From Bacillus wiedmannii (GTDB lineage: Bacteria; Bacillota; Bacilli; Bacillales; Bacillaceae_G), in contig NZ_LOBC01000015.1 of assembly GCF_001583695.1 (NCBI RefSeq), positions 41,283 to 105,282 of the forward strand: DNA of 64,000 nucleotides, read 5' to 3'. Shown in pieces: positions 17,772-27,892 of this stretch. Position numbers and translations under genes: made by a program. Below the pieces are notes generated by a model. The model had not been told where the DNA came from. It made no database searches and was given only the letters and a program-made list of their open reading frames with translations. Every line of letters starts with the position of its first letter. Positions within the stretch are counted from its first letter, which is position 1.

Positions 17772-18250
17772 AAATACGATATGTTAGTAACTCACTTGTA
17801 TGTAATAGTACGTTACATTTTTAAACTAACTTCAAAAGAAAAATTTTAAATTTTTTTCTTAATCTATACGTAATAAATATCACGAGAAAATTTTATGGAT
17901 ATAACAAATAAAACTTTCTCAATATTAATGTGTTTAATAACTATACCCATCTGCTTTCCAATCCATTACAATAATTTCACATTGCAAATGCGTCAATGTT
18001 CTTAATATTCTAAATGGTTTATACCTTATAGGATTACTATGGGAAAGGATGTGAAATATCTAATAAAAAAACACTTTTTATGATGAAATAAAAAAAAATA
18101 ATGAAGAAAAAATTATTTCATTATTTTCAAGTTTCGTTGAAGTGCATGTATTTATAATCACTATGAGACAAGGATCAGAATCTAAAAAATATTTTTTGTA
18201 GATTAGAAAATTGCATTTCAAAAATAAGTTAAAAGTTTATGGAGGGTTAT

Positions 18251-19228
18251 ATGAACGAGAAAATTTATTACTGGTCTCCTATTAAGCATTGGGAGAAGTT
18301 GCATAATGAAGTTTTGATAGGGGAAATGAGATTTACAGGCATTCTGTCTGAGTGGTTTCCTGAGTTTTATTTTATGGCTCAAAAAGGTGTAAAAATTAGT
18401 AAACTAGTAGAGCGCTTTTCTTTAGGAAATATAGAAGAGACACAAAAAACAATAGAGCTTATGATAAAAAATCGTGTGTTAGTAAGTAACATATTACACC
18501 CAAGAGAAGTATTTTCCACACAAGAAAAGATTTTTCCGAATCCATATAGCAACCAGATTCGCTTTTCTAAAGAAGAGTTAGATACGTATATGCGTGAACA
18601 ATTTAATCGAACGCACGTTGCTGCGCGATCAACCGAAATTCAACTTGAAACAACAAATGAGCTACCCACTATAATCAAGGAACGTAGGTCTTGTCGCCAA
18701 TTTGATATGAAAAAACATATTAATTTTTTAGAATTTTCCCATTTCATATCAACTCTAAAACAGGTTAGGGAAGAAAAAATATACTATCATTACGCAAGTG
18801 CAGGCGGACTCTACCCTATTGATATCTTTGTTTATATAAAACCAAAACGTATAGAAGGTATAAAAGCTGGGTTTTATTATTATAACCCATCAAAAAATAG
18901 TCTTGTGATTGTAAACAACATTGATCAAGTAATCAAAAGTGATCATGAGTTAATTAACCAGGATTTATTTACTCAATCTGCTTTCTCAGTTTATTTGGTT
19001 TATAATGCGAACGCTTCCATCCCGAAATACGGTTCAGATGGATATTTATTTGCTTGTATTGAGTCAGGCATTATCACTGCTACCTTAAATATGGTTGCTG
19101 AGACATTAAATTTAGGCGTTTGTTCAGTTGGTCATATGAAATTTGAAGAGATTCAGCAATTTTTATGTTTGGATAACCATCAAGTATTTCTCCATGGGCT
19201 TGAAGTTGGCCTGAAAATTAACGAATAG
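18251..19228 (+). CDS. SagB/McbC-type FMN azoline oxidase
   Basis: Protein of 325 residues. The N-terminal third (about 1-115) is a variable helical domain; the rest is a nitroreductase-fold FMN domain of the SagB/ThcOx group, with RRSCRQFD (phosphate contact), ASAGGLYPIDIF, SAFSVYLVY and ACIESGIITATLN followed by GVCSVG. Such enzymes oxidise thiazolines or oxazolines to thiazoles or oxazoles. No ThiF/YcaO cyclodehydratase is nearby, so it is not part of a RiPP operon. It lies directly before an NRPS that contains a heterocyclisation domain, so oxidation of a carrier-bound thiazoline is the likely role. The ATG at 18251 follows GGAGGG; an ATG at 18239 overlaps that site and is less likely. 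Confidence 0.87.
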   Translation: MNEKIYYWSPIKHWEKLHNEVLIGEMRFTGILSEWFPEFYFMAQKGVKISKLVERFSLGNIEETQKTIELMIKNRVLVSNILHPREVFSTQEKIFPNPYSNQIRFSKEELDTYMREQFNRTHVAARSTEIQLETTNELPTIIKERRSCRQFDMKKHINFLEFSHFISTLKQVREEKIYYHYASAGGLYPIDIFVYIKPKRIEGIKAGFYYYNPSKNSLVIVNNIDQVIKSDHELINQDLFTQSAFSVYLVYNANASIPKYGSDGYLFACIESGIITATLNMVAETLNLGVCSVGHMKFEEIQQFLCLDNHQVFLHGLEVGLKINE

Positions 19229-19260
19229 AAGAAATGAATATTAGGGGGATAAAGATAAAC

Positions 19261-22200
19261 ATGCACATTAAAGATCGAAGTTCTATTCATAGAAATAAAG
19301 GGGTAGAAGCGTTTTGGAAGGAGCAATTATCTTCCGAGGTTCTTGATTTTTCTATATTTAATAGTGATTACCAACTAAATAAAGAAAATCCTTGTGAGCA
19401 CGTTCAAATCATAATGAATGTAGAGTTGAGTAAAAGTATACAAAAAGAAAGTAAGTCTCAAGATTTATTATTATTTAGCTGGTTACAGGCCGCGTTAAGG
19501 ATTTGTTTGGCACACTATACAGATCAAGAAAGAATTACTATTGGTATTCCTGTAATCGAAGAAAATCTTGAAAAAAGCGAGAATCTTAATAAATTGATTC
19601 CTTTAGGAAGTGAAATCCATCCGCATCATAGCTTTAAACAAGTAGTGAATCAAATTGAAGAAACGACTTTATTTGGGTATGACAATCAGGGGTATCCACT
19701 CTCTGAATTATTAGTGGAACATCCTTTAACTCCTTTTCAAATTGTTATTGGGATGGAAGGGTTACATAATAAAAATTCGATAGAAGAATATGCAGAGAAT
19801 AATTTAGTGGTCTGGATACAAAGAAAATGGAATGAAATACATAATGAATTTGAATTTCAAATTTCTTTCAAATCTCATTCGTTTTCTTCTTTGCAACAGT
19901 TTGCAAATTCGTATCTTTATATTTTAAAGCAAGTATTAAAAAATCCGAATTTGACAGTGAAAGATATTTGTATTATTGCAGAAGAAGAGAAAGAGTTGTT
20001 AGAAGGATGGAATAACAGTCAGACAAACATAGACTTGTTTCTAACATTTCAAGATTTGTTTGAAGAACAAGTGTTAAAAACCCCAGATCAAATCGCTGTT
20101 GTTTGTAATGATCAATATTTAACATATAAAGAATTGAATAGGAAAGCAAATCGATTGGCTTTTATTCTTCAAAGTAAAGGTGTATCCAAGGAAAGTATTA
20201 TTGGGGTTATGGTAGACCGGTCATTAGAAATGATCATTGGCATGATGGGAATTTTTAAAGCAGGTGCAGCATATTTACCAATCGATCCTAACTATCCAAA
20301 TGAACGAATTGAATATATGTTACAAGATAGTCAAGCAAAATGTTTATTGAGCAAGCGAACGGAAGTAGAGTTACCGCAATTTGCTGGTGAAGTGCTGTAT
20401 CTTGATGAGGAACATCTCTTCCAAGGTGAAGAAAGTAATTTAATTCGGGAAGGCGATCCTAATGATTTGGCTTATGTCATTTACACATCAGGATCAACAG
20501 GAAATCCAAAAGGAGTAATGGTGGAACAGAAATCTCTTGTTCATTTTTTAAGTGCAATGAGAGAAAAAGTAAAAGATAATCAATCATTCTTGTTTCTTGC
20601 TAGTGTTTCTTTTGATATTTCCTTGTTAGAAATATGTCTTCCTTTAACACAAGGCTCGAAAGTAGTCATTGCTACAGAGGACCAGTTTGCAACAAAAGAA
20701 TTGGCTCATTTGGTCAAAGTACATAAGGTGGATTTATGGGAATCAACGCCATCGCGAATGGAAGTGATTTTAAATGATCCAGAAGGGGTAAATTTTCTGA
20801 AAGATTTAAAATCTATTTTGTTAGCAGGAGAAGCATTTTCCATTGATTTGGTTGAAAAAATTCGATGCATCAGTGAAGCGACAATTTTAAATATTTATGG
20901 TCCTACAGAAACAACCATTTGTGCAACAGTAAAAGATTTGAGCTCCGCCAAAGAAGTTACGATTGGAAGTCCCAATCCGAATTATCATTCCTATATATTG
21001 AATAAGTATGGTCAATTAAAACCATTTGGAATTCCGGGTGAACTCTGTATTGGTGGCGTGGCGGTAGCACGAGGCTATCTTGGGAAATCTAAACTGACAG
21101 ATGAAAAATTTGTACCGAATCCTTTTACTGCAGGAGAAATGATGTATCATACGGGGGATCTCGTTCGTTGGTTGCCTAATGGAGAACTTGAATATCTAGG
21201 TCGAATGGATCATCAAGTAAAAATTCGGGGATATCGGATTGAATTAAGAGAAATCGAAAGCCAGTTAAGGGAATATCCACAAATAAAGCAAGCTATCGTT
21301 GTTGATCAAGTATATGGAAATAGGAAATTATTAGCTGCGTACTATGTATCCGATAATAAGGTCTCTTTTGATGAAATCAGAAAATATTTAAGTGATAAAT
21401 TACCTGAGTTTATGATTCCTGAAAAAATGATTCAGGTGGAAGAGATTCCGCTGAATCCAAATGGGAAAGTAGATAGGAAAAGATTATTAGATATAACACA
21501 AACGGATTATATATCAATTCCATACGTTGCACCGCGCAATGAAATTGAACAAGCATTGGTGCATGCATGGGAAAAAGTTATGGAGATTGAGGGAATCGGT
21601 ATTCATGATAATTTTTTTGCTTTAAAAGGAGAATCGATTAAAGCACTTCAGGTAATTAATTTATTAAGAAAAGACTGCTTAAAAATAAGTACAACAGATT
21701 TTTTTAAGCATCCTACGATTGCTCAACTTAGTTCTTGTGTAGAGGTAGAGCATAAAGAGAAAAACTTTGAAAATAGACCAACTCATGTTAAAGATTTGTC
21801 TAAGTCATTTCCATTAACAGAGGTTCAGACAGCGTACATGTTAGGGAGGAATTCACAGTTTGAATTAAGTGGTATTTCACCTCAAACTTATTTTGAATAT
21901 GAAACAAAATTGGATATCAATCGTCTTTCGAAAAGTTTTCAGAAGGTAATTCAACGTCATCCGATGTTACGAGCTGTAATTTTACCAGAGGGAGAACAGC
22001 AAATATTACAAAGCGTTCCTGATTACGAGATTGAAATAGTAAATCTCATAGATTTAGATGATAGGAATCAAAATGCTCGCTTACAAGAAGAACGTTCTCG
22101 AATGACTAACCATGTATTCCCTTTGGGGCAATGGCCTTTGTTTGAATTAAAAGCCTTTCTTTTAAAAGAAGACACGTATTTATTATGTTTTCGATACGAT

Positions 22201-25200
22201 GCTTTATTAATGGACGGAGCAAGCATGAACATTGTTGGACAGGATTTGTTGCATTATTATTATAAACCAAATCAAAAATTAGAATCTCTATCTTTTGATT
22301 TTCAAGATTACATGTTTATCTATGATGAAATGGAAAAAAGCGAAGAATATAAAACAGCAAAAGATTATTGGACAAGTAAGCTTCCTGACTTTCCATTTGC
22401 ACCTTCTTTGCTGTTAAAAAAGGATCCGGCAGAGATTGCTACTCCTAAATTCCAATCACTTACTAAGATCCTGGACAATGAAAAGTGGACAAAGATACGA
22501 AAGTTAGCACAAGAGAAAGAAGTAACTCCTTCCGCTCTGCTTTGTACAATATATGGTGATGTGTTGGCATATTGGAGTAATCAACGTAAATTTGCAATTA
22601 ATTTGACTGTATTTAACCGTTATCCTGTTCATGAAGAAGTAGAACAGATTGTGGGAGATTTCACATCGCTTATTTTGTTGGATGTTGATGTAAAACCAGA
22701 ACAATCTTTCTTTACTAGAGTAAAAGAAACGCAATCTACTTTATTAGATGGCCTTGAACACCGTCATTACGATGGAGTTAACTTTATTCGAGATTTTACT
22801 CGATACCACCAAATGACGCCAAAAGCAGTTATGCCAATTGTTTTCACCTCGATGCTAGCAGGTGCGGGTGCGTTTGCTTGGGAACAGCTTGGTTCTCTTC
22901 GCCATATTCATGCTCGAACTCCACAAGTGTATTTGGATAATGTAGTAATTGAAAAAAATGGAGAGTTATTAATTAGCTGGAACTATGTTGAAGAGTTGTT
23001 TGATGTTGATGTAATAGAAGCAATGTTTTCCCAATTTGTTGACTTATTGGAACAATTGGTGAAACAAAGCGACGTAACATCTTTGCGGATGAAAGAATCG
23101 GATCAAACTTTAATTGAGCAATACAATGAAACAACAGAAAAAATACCTTTAACTACTCTGTATCAATTATTTACAGACCAAGTAAAACGTACACCGGATG
23201 AAGTAGCAGTGGTATTTGAGCAAGAATGGTTAACATACTCGGAACTTCATAAACGCTCCAATCAAATTGCGCATTTCTTAAAAGAGCAAGACATTGGTCT
23301 AGGTGACAAAGTGGGTCTTTTAGCAAAAAGACAAGTTGACACAATTGCTAATATGATAGGTATTTTAAAAGCAGGTGCCGCTTATGTTCCGATTGATCCC
23401 GATCATCCTTTAGATCGCCAAACATATATTTTAAAAAATAGCTCATGCAAACTTTTATTAGAACCTAGTCTTTATGAAGAAAAACATTTGTCATTATATA
23501 CAACAGAAGATATGCCCGCTATTGCTGGTCCAGAAGATCTTGCCTATATCATATACACTTCAGGAAGTACAGGGAAACCAAAAGGAGTAATTATTACTCA
23601 TCAAGCGGTTGCAAATACCATTCAAGACATTAATCAAAAATATGAGGTAAATGAAGATGATCGTATTATTGGTATCTCTTCCATGTGTTTTGACCTATCT
23701 GTATACGATATTTTCGGAGCTTTAAGCACAGGTGCAATGTTGGTAATGATTCGTGATCCAAGAGACATGCAAGAATTAATCCGCACTGTCGAACGTAGAG
23801 GGATTACAATTTGGAATACAGTGCCTGCAATCATGGATTTGGCATTGGATCAAGTAGGTTCTCATTTTGAACATTCTTCTTTGCGTTTAGTTTTACATAG
23901 TGGAGATTGGATTCCACTTTCTTTACCAGAAAAAATAAAACGACATTTTCCGATTGCAGAAGTAGTTTCACTAGGAGGAGCAACAGAAGCATCGATTTGG
24001 TCAATTTATTATCCGGTCAAACAGGTGGAATCAAATTGGAATAGTATTCCATACGGGGTGCCCTTGGCAAACCAAACGTATTATGTGTTGAACTATGAAA
24101 AGAAAATGTGCCCTGTTGGTGTAATTGGGGATTTATATATCGGGGGAGTGGGCCTTGCTAAAGGATATTTAAATGACGAACAGAAAACGAATGACGCATT
24201 TGTATCACATCCTGATTTTGGTCTTTTATACAAGACAGGAGATTGTGGAAAAATGCATCCTGAGGGATATATTGAATTTTTAGGCCGCCAAGATTATCAA
24301 GTGAAAATTCAAGGATATCGAGTAGAGTTAGAAGAAATTGCCCATTGTCTTCTAACTTACAAACAAATCGAACATGCTGTTGTAATTGATCAAACAGATG
24401 AGAATGGAATAAAATTTTTAGTTGCATATGTGGTAAATGAGCAAAATATTAGTACAACAGAACTACGAAAGCATTTGCGAGATCACTTGCCGGATTACAT
24501 GATTCCTTCTTATTTTGTTTATTTGGACCAATTACCCTTGACTCCAAACGGGAAATTAGATAGAAAAGCGCTCCCTACTCCAGAGAAACAAAAAAATGAA
24601 GTATTTATTGCTCCAAAAACTGAAATGGAAAAAATATTAACTAGTGTTTGGCAAGAAGTACTCAAAGTAGATCGAGTTGGGGTAAATGATCATTTCTTTG
24701 CCTTAGGTGGAGATTCGATAAAAGCAATTCAAGTGTCCGTCAGACTATATAGACAAGGATTTGAGCTAGAGCCAAAAAATCTATTTTCATTTCCTATATT
24801 AGGGGACATGGTTCAATTTGTTAAAAAGCTAGACCATCTTTCAAGTTCACAAACAAATGATGTAAACAATATGAACGATAATAAAGCTACATTACTAAAT
24901 GTTAAAGATAAACAACTTAATCAACATATACTTACCAAAATACAAGAAAAAATGCCGGATATAAATATAGAACGTATTTACCCGTTAGTACTTTTCCAGA
25001 AAGTTATTTATGAACATGCTGCGACTGAACCGGATACAAATGCATATTTTGAACAAATAATTTGGTCACTTGAGGGGGAACTGGATATTGATCTCTTTAT
25101 TCAGTGTTTCCAACAATTAATTAATCGTCATGATTCTTTAAGAACAATAATTGTGCAAGATGAACAAGCAAAACCTTGGCAAGCTGTTCTACATGATGTT

Positions 25201-26271
25201 CAAATGATTTCAGAGATAAAAAAATTGGTTGATATGACGAAACAAGAACAGCAACAATTCCTAGAGCAGTGGATGAATGAAAATTTAAGTCGAGGATTTA
25301 AAAATGATGAACTCATGAACCGTCTCTATATATTCCAACTAGGTAATAAGGAGCATAAGGTGGTTTGGAGTTCCCATCATCTGTTATGTGATGGTTGGAG
25401 CGTCAGCATTTTAATAGACGAATTATTCCAGCTCTATGAAACAACAAATGCGGGAACTACGGCGGGGTTACCTATGGTAAAACCTTTTGAAACATTCATA
25501 GACTGGACTTTGGCACAAGATCATGAGAAAGCACGTCATTTTTGGAGGGATTATTTATCAGGATACAATCGGAAAATTAGTATTCCTAAAAAGAAAGTAA
25601 TAACTCAAAGTGAAGGGTTAAACTTCACATTTATGGATTTAACATTAAATAAGGATTTGACTAGTCAGTTACAGGCATTTGTAACTAAAAACAATATAAC
25701 TATGAATACAGCCCTACTAGCTGTATGGGGAATATTACTTGGCAAATTCAACGGAACGAGAGAAGTAGTATTGCCTAATCTAGTATCAGTCAGACCTCCC
25801 GAAGTAGAAGGAATTGAAAATATGTTCGGTCTGTTCACAAATGTTTTGCCTATCCGATTAGCATGGACAGAAACGCAGTCTTTTGTGGACTTCCTGCAAA
25901 AAGTTCAACTAGAAACATTAAAATGTAATGAGTATGCATACTATTCATTTGTTGATATACAAAAGCAAAGTGAATTAAAAACTGAGTTGACTGACCATCT
26001 TTGGGTTTTTGAAAACTATCCAACTAATCCAGCAATCTTTTCTTCAAATGAAAACAGACATTTTGCTATCACAGATTACGAAGTTGTTGATGAGCCGCAT
26101 GTAAAGTATGGAATTATGTGCTTCCCTGAAGAGACACTTACAATAAAGTTTGGATATAATCAAACCGTATATGAAGCAGCGACAATACAAGAAATATTGA
26201 ATCACATCCATCAGTTAATCAACATGATTCTTCAAAATCCAATACAGGCAATCGGTGAATACAAATTATAA
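19261..26271 (+). CDS. Two-module NRPS: partial C - A1 - PCP - Cy - A2(Cys) - PCP - terminal C
   Basis: Synthetase of 2336 residues. Domains: C-terminal part of a condensation domain lacking HHxxxDG (about 13-245); A1 (261-743; TSGSTGNPKG); PCP1 with Ser792 in LKGESIKA, a Lys replacing the usual Gly; heterocyclisation domain Cy (about 845-1285) with FPLTEVQTAYMLGR and the DxxxxDxxS motif as D980/D985/S988; A2 (about 1297-1770); PCP2 with Ser1819 in LGGDSIKA; and a complete terminal C domain (about 1905-2330) with HHLLCDGWS from H2039. A2 pocket residues read DLYNLSLIW, the known cysteine code. A1 reads DILELAIIC, not recognised with confidence. No thioesterase: the last C domain probably releases the product onto a free amine. 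The start at 19261 follows AGGGGG; an ATG at 19234 has a weaker site. The oxidase gene ends 32 bases upstream. Confidence 0.93.
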   Translation: MHIKDRSSIHRNKGVEAFWKEQLSSEVLDFSIFNSDYQLNKENPCEHVQIIMNVELSKSIQKESKSQDLLLFSWLQAALRICLAHYTDQERITIGIPVIEENLEKSENLNKLIPLGSEIHPHHSFKQVVNQIEETTLFGYDNQGYPLSELLVEHPLTPFQIVIGMEGLHNKNSIEEYAENNLVVWIQRKWNEIHNEFEFQISFKSHSFSSLQQFANSYLYILKQVLKNPNLTVKDICIIAEEEKELLEGWNNSQTNIDLFLTFQDLFEEQVLKTPDQIAVVCNDQYLTYKELNRKANRLAFILQSKGVSKESIIGVMVDRSLEMIIGMMGIFKAGAAYLPIDPNYPNERIEYMLQDSQAKCLLSKRTEVELPQFAGEVLYLDEEHLFQGEESNLIREGDPNDLAYVIYTSGSTGNPKGVMVEQKSLVHFLSAMREKVKDNQSFLFLASVSFDISLLEICLPLTQGSKVVIATEDQFATKELAHLVKVHKVDLWESTPSRMEVILNDPEGVNFLKDLKSILLAGEAFSIDLVEKIRCISEATILNIYGPTETTICATVKDLSSAKEVTIGSPNPNYHSYILNKYGQLKPFGIPGELCIGGVAVARGYLGKSKLTDEKFVPNPFTAGEMMYHTGDLVRWLPNGELEYLGRMDHQVKIRGYRIELREIESQLREYPQIKQAIVVDQVYGNRKLLAAYYVSDNKVSFDEIRKYLSDKLPEFMIPEKMIQVEEIPLNPNGKVDRKRLLDITQTDYISIPYVAPRNEIEQALVHAWEKVMEIEGIGIHDNFFALKGESIKALQVINLLRKDCLKISTTDFFKHPTIAQLSSCVEVEHKEKNFENRPTHVKDLSKSFPLTEVQTAYMLGRNSQFELSGISPQTYFEYETKLDINRLSKSFQKVIQRHPMLRAVILPEGEQQILQSVPDYEIEIVNLIDLDDRNQNARLQEERSRMTNHVFPLGQWPLFELKAFLLKEDTYLLCFRYDALLMDGASMNIVGQDLLHYYYKPNQKLESLSFDFQDYMFIYDEMEKSEEYKTAKDYWTSKLPDFPFAPSLLLKKDPAEIATPKFQSLTKILDNEKWTKIRKLAQEKEVTPSALLCTIYGDVLAYWSNQRKFAINLTVFNRYPVHEEVEQIVGDFTSLILLDVDVKPEQSFFTRVKETQSTLLDGLEHRHYDGVNFIRDFTRYHQMTPKAVMPIVFTSMLAGAGAFAWEQLGSLRHIHARTPQVYLDNVVIEKNGELLISWNYVEELFDVDVIEAMFSQFVDLLEQLVKQSDVTSLRMKESDQTLIEQYNETTEKIPLTTLYQLFTDQVKRTPDEVAVVFEQEWLTYSELHKRSNQIAHFLKEQDIGLGDKVGLLAKRQVDTIANMIGILKAGAAYVPIDPDHPLDRQTYILKNSSCKLLLEPSLYEEKHLSLYTTEDMPAIAGPEDLAYIIYTSGSTGKPKGVIITHQAVANTIQDINQKYEVNEDDRIIGISSMCFDLSVYDIFGALSTGAMLVMIRDPRDMQELIRTVERRGITIWNTVPAIMDLALDQVGSHFEHSSLRLVLHSGDWIPLSLPEKIKRHFPIAEVVSLGGATEASIWSIYYPVKQVESNWNSIPYGVPLANQTYYVLNYEKKMCPVGVIGDLYIGGVGLAKGYLNDEQKTNDAFVSHPDFGLLYKTGDCGKMHPEGYIEFLGRQDYQVKIQGYRVELEEIAHCLLTYKQIEHAVVIDQTDENGIKFLVAYVVNEQNISTTELRKHLRDHLPDYMIPSYFVYLDQLPLTPNGKLDRKALPTPEKQKNEVFIAPKTEMEKILTSVWQEVLKVDRVGVNDHFFALGGDSIKAIQVSVRLYRQGFELEPKNLFSFPILGDMVQFVKKLDHLSSSQTNDVNNMNDNKATLLNVKDKQLNQHILTKIQEKMPDINIERIYPLVLFQKVIYEHAATEPDTNAYFEQIIWSLEGELDIDLFIQCFQQLINRHDSLRTIIVQDEQAKPWQAVLHDVQMISEIKKLVDMTKQEQQQFLEQWMNENLSRGFKNDELMNRLYIFQLGNKEHKVVWSSHHLLCDGWSVSILIDELFQLYETTNAGTTAGLPMVKPFETFIDWTLAQDHEKARHFWRDYLSGYNRKISIPKKKVITQSEGLNFTFMDLTLNKDLTSQLQAFVTKNNITMNTALLAVWGILLGKFNGTREVVLPNLVSVRPPEVEGIENMFGLFTNVLPIRLAWTETQSFVDFLQKVQLETLKCNEYAYYSFVDIQKQSELKTELTDHLWVFENYPTNPAIFSSNENRHFAITDYEVVDEPHVKYGIMCFPEETLTIKFGYNQTVYEAATIQEILNHIHQLINMILQNPIQAIGEYKL

Positions 26272-26276
26272 AAAAT

Positions 26277-26304
26277 AAAAAGGCGAGAAAGAACTCGCCT
26301 TTTT
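26277..26304 (+). terminator. Hairpin terminator between NRPS and decarboxylase genes
   Basis: An 11-bp perfect stem AAAAAGGCGAG/CTCGCCTTTTT (26277-26287 and 26294-26304) starts five bases after the NRPS stop and ends 22 bases before the decarboxylase start. It would lower, though perhaps not abolish, expression of the last gene. Confidence 0.85.
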
Positions 26305-26326
26305 AAATAGAATAGGGGTAAACCAA

Positions 26327-27781
26327 ATGACAAAAAACCTGCAGTTATCAGCTGAAGAGATGCGTCAGTTAGGATATCAAGCGGTTGACTTAATTGTTGA
26401 TCATATGAATCATTTAAAAAGTAAACCAGTTTCGGAAACGATTGATAGTAATATTTTTAGAGACAAGCTAATTGAAACGATTCCGGAAAACGGATCCAAT
26501 CCAAAAGAGTTACTTCATTTCCTTAATAACAATGTGTTTAATCAAATTACTCATGTGGATCATCCTCATTTTATGGCTTTTGTGCCCGGTCCTAATAATT
26601 ATGTTGGTGTAGTAGCAGATTTTTTAGCAAGTGGATTTAATGTATTTCCTACAGCTTGGATAGTAGGTGCAGGTGCTGAACAAATTGAATTAACGACAAT
26701 CAACTGGTTAAAATCAATGCTAGGATTCCCTGATTCAGCAGAAGGACTATTTGTCAGTGGCGGTTCCATGGCTAATTTGACTGCACTTACTGTAGCGAGA
26801 CAGGTCAAGTTGAATAATGACATAGAAAATGCGGTTGTGTATTTCTCTAACCAAACTCATTTTTCTGTAGATCGAGCACTTAAAGTATTAGGGTTTAAAC
26901 ATCATCAAATTTGCCGAATTGAAACAGATGAAGAGCTAAGAATTTCAGTTAGTACTTTAAAAAAGCAAATAAAAGAAGATCGATTAAAAGGGAAAAAACC
27001 ATTCTGTGTTATTGCCAATGCAGGGACAACGAATTGCGGAGCGGTGGACTCTCTCGATGAATTGGCTGATCTATGTGGTGATGAAGATGTATGGCTACAC
27101 GCGGATGGGGCTTATGGGGCTGCAGCAATTCTCAGTGAAAAAGGAAGGGAGTTGTTAAGAGGAATTCATCGTGCTGATTCTTTGACGTTAGACCCGCATA
27201 AATGGCTTTTTCAGCCTTATGATGTTGGTTGTGTACTCATTCGAAATAGCCAATATTTAAGTAAAACGTTTCGTATGATCCCAGAGTATATTAAGGATAC
27301 GGAAACTAATTTAGAAGAAAAAGTGAATTTTGGGGAGCGCGGAATTGAACTTTCTCGTAGATTTAGAGCATTAAAGGTATGGCTTTCTTTTAAAGCATTT
27401 GGAATCACAGCTTTTCGTGAGGCAATAGATCATGGTATTATGTTGGCTGAACAAGTTGAAGAGTTTTTAAGGAAAGAAAAAGATTGGGAAGTAGTAACAC
27501 CTGCTCAATTAGGTATTGTTACTTTTCGTTACATTCCTTGTGGTCTAACGTCTACAGATACAATTCATGAAATAAACAAAAAATTGGTGGAAGAAATTAA
27601 TCAAAGAGGATTTGCTATGCTAAGTACGACTAAATTAAAAGAAAAAGTAGTACTTCGACTTTGCTCTATCAATCCAAGGACAACAATAGAAGAAATGCTT
27701 CAAATCATGATGAGCATAAAAGCAGTGGCAGAGGAAATAAACAATTCGTCTAAACATCTTATATCTGTTTCTCAGCCTTGA
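26327..27781 (+). CDS. Aromatic L-amino acid decarboxylase family (group II, PLP)
   Basis: PLP-dependent decarboxylase of 484 residues. The cofactor Lys is in LDPHKWLFQPYD; HADGAYGAAA holds the Asp that contacts the pyridine nitrogen; HPHFMAFVPGPNN and TAWIVGAGAEQIE are typical of the aromatic amino acid and tryptophan/tyrosine decarboxylase group. The expected product is an arylethylamine (tryptamine, phenethylamine or tyramine); the exact substrate cannot be read. It follows an NRPS whose terminal condensation domain needs an amine, so it probably supplies the amide partner. This matches bacillamide loci in Bacillus, in which a downstream decarboxylase has been proposed to make tryptamine. 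An AGGGG site precedes the ATG. A terminator follows. Confidence 0.9.
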   Translation: MTKNLQLSAEEMRQLGYQAVDLIVDHMNHLKSKPVSETIDSNIFRDKLIETIPENGSNPKELLHFLNNNVFNQITHVDHPHFMAFVPGPNNYVGVVADFLASGFNVFPTAWIVGAGAEQIELTTINWLKSMLGFPDSAEGLFVSGGSMANLTALTVARQVKLNNDIENAVVYFSNQTHFSVDRALKVLGFKHHQICRIETDEELRISVSTLKKQIKEDRLKGKKPFCVIANAGTTNCGAVDSLDELADLCGDEDVWLHADGAYGAAAILSEKGRELLRGIHRADSLTLDPHKWLFQPYDVGCVLIRNSQYLSKTFRMIPEYIKDTETNLEEKVNFGERGIELSRRFRALKVWLSFKAFGITAFREAIDHGIMLAEQVEEFLRKEKDWEVVTPAQLGIVTFRYIPCGLTSTDTIHEINKKLVEEINQRGFAMLSTTKLKEKVVLRLCSINPRTTIEEMLQIMMSIKAVAEEINNSSKHLISVSQP

Positions 27782-27804
27782 TATATTAGGTAAGTTTTAC
27801 GTAA

Positions 27805-27838
27805 TAATAGCCGATTTAAAAGAATCGGCTATTATATT
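27805..27838 (+). terminator. Terminator of the decarboxylase gene
   Basis: A 12-bp perfect stem (TAATAGCCGATT at 27805-27816 with AATCGGCTATTA at 27823-27834) followed by TATATTTA. Confidence 0.75.
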
Positions 27839-27892
27839 TAAATAAATACTCACCAATGTAAACTATTCATGAATGTTTCTCTTGTAAAGGGA

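Larger units (their letters stand above)
17380..18250. other. Long intergenic region before the thiazole-amide NRPS locus
   Basis: No standard gene. A very strong ribosome binding site (GGAGGAGGTGA at 17561-17571) precedes a short ATG frame (17582-17605, 7 codons; 16 codons if read from 17555). Beyond its TAA the same frame continues with about 15 hydrophobic codons, and an 18-bp terminator follows at 17730. This has the layout of a small peptide or small-RNA transcript. The remainder (17780-18250) is very AT-rich and should hold the promoter of the biosynthetic genes. Confidence 0.4.

Noticed and set aside
18251-19228. The SagB-type gene as part of a thiazole/oxazole RiPP operon
   Set aside because: No YcaO cyclodehydratase, ThiF-like protein or precursor peptide is present nearby; the adjacent NRPS with a Cy domain explains the oxidase better.
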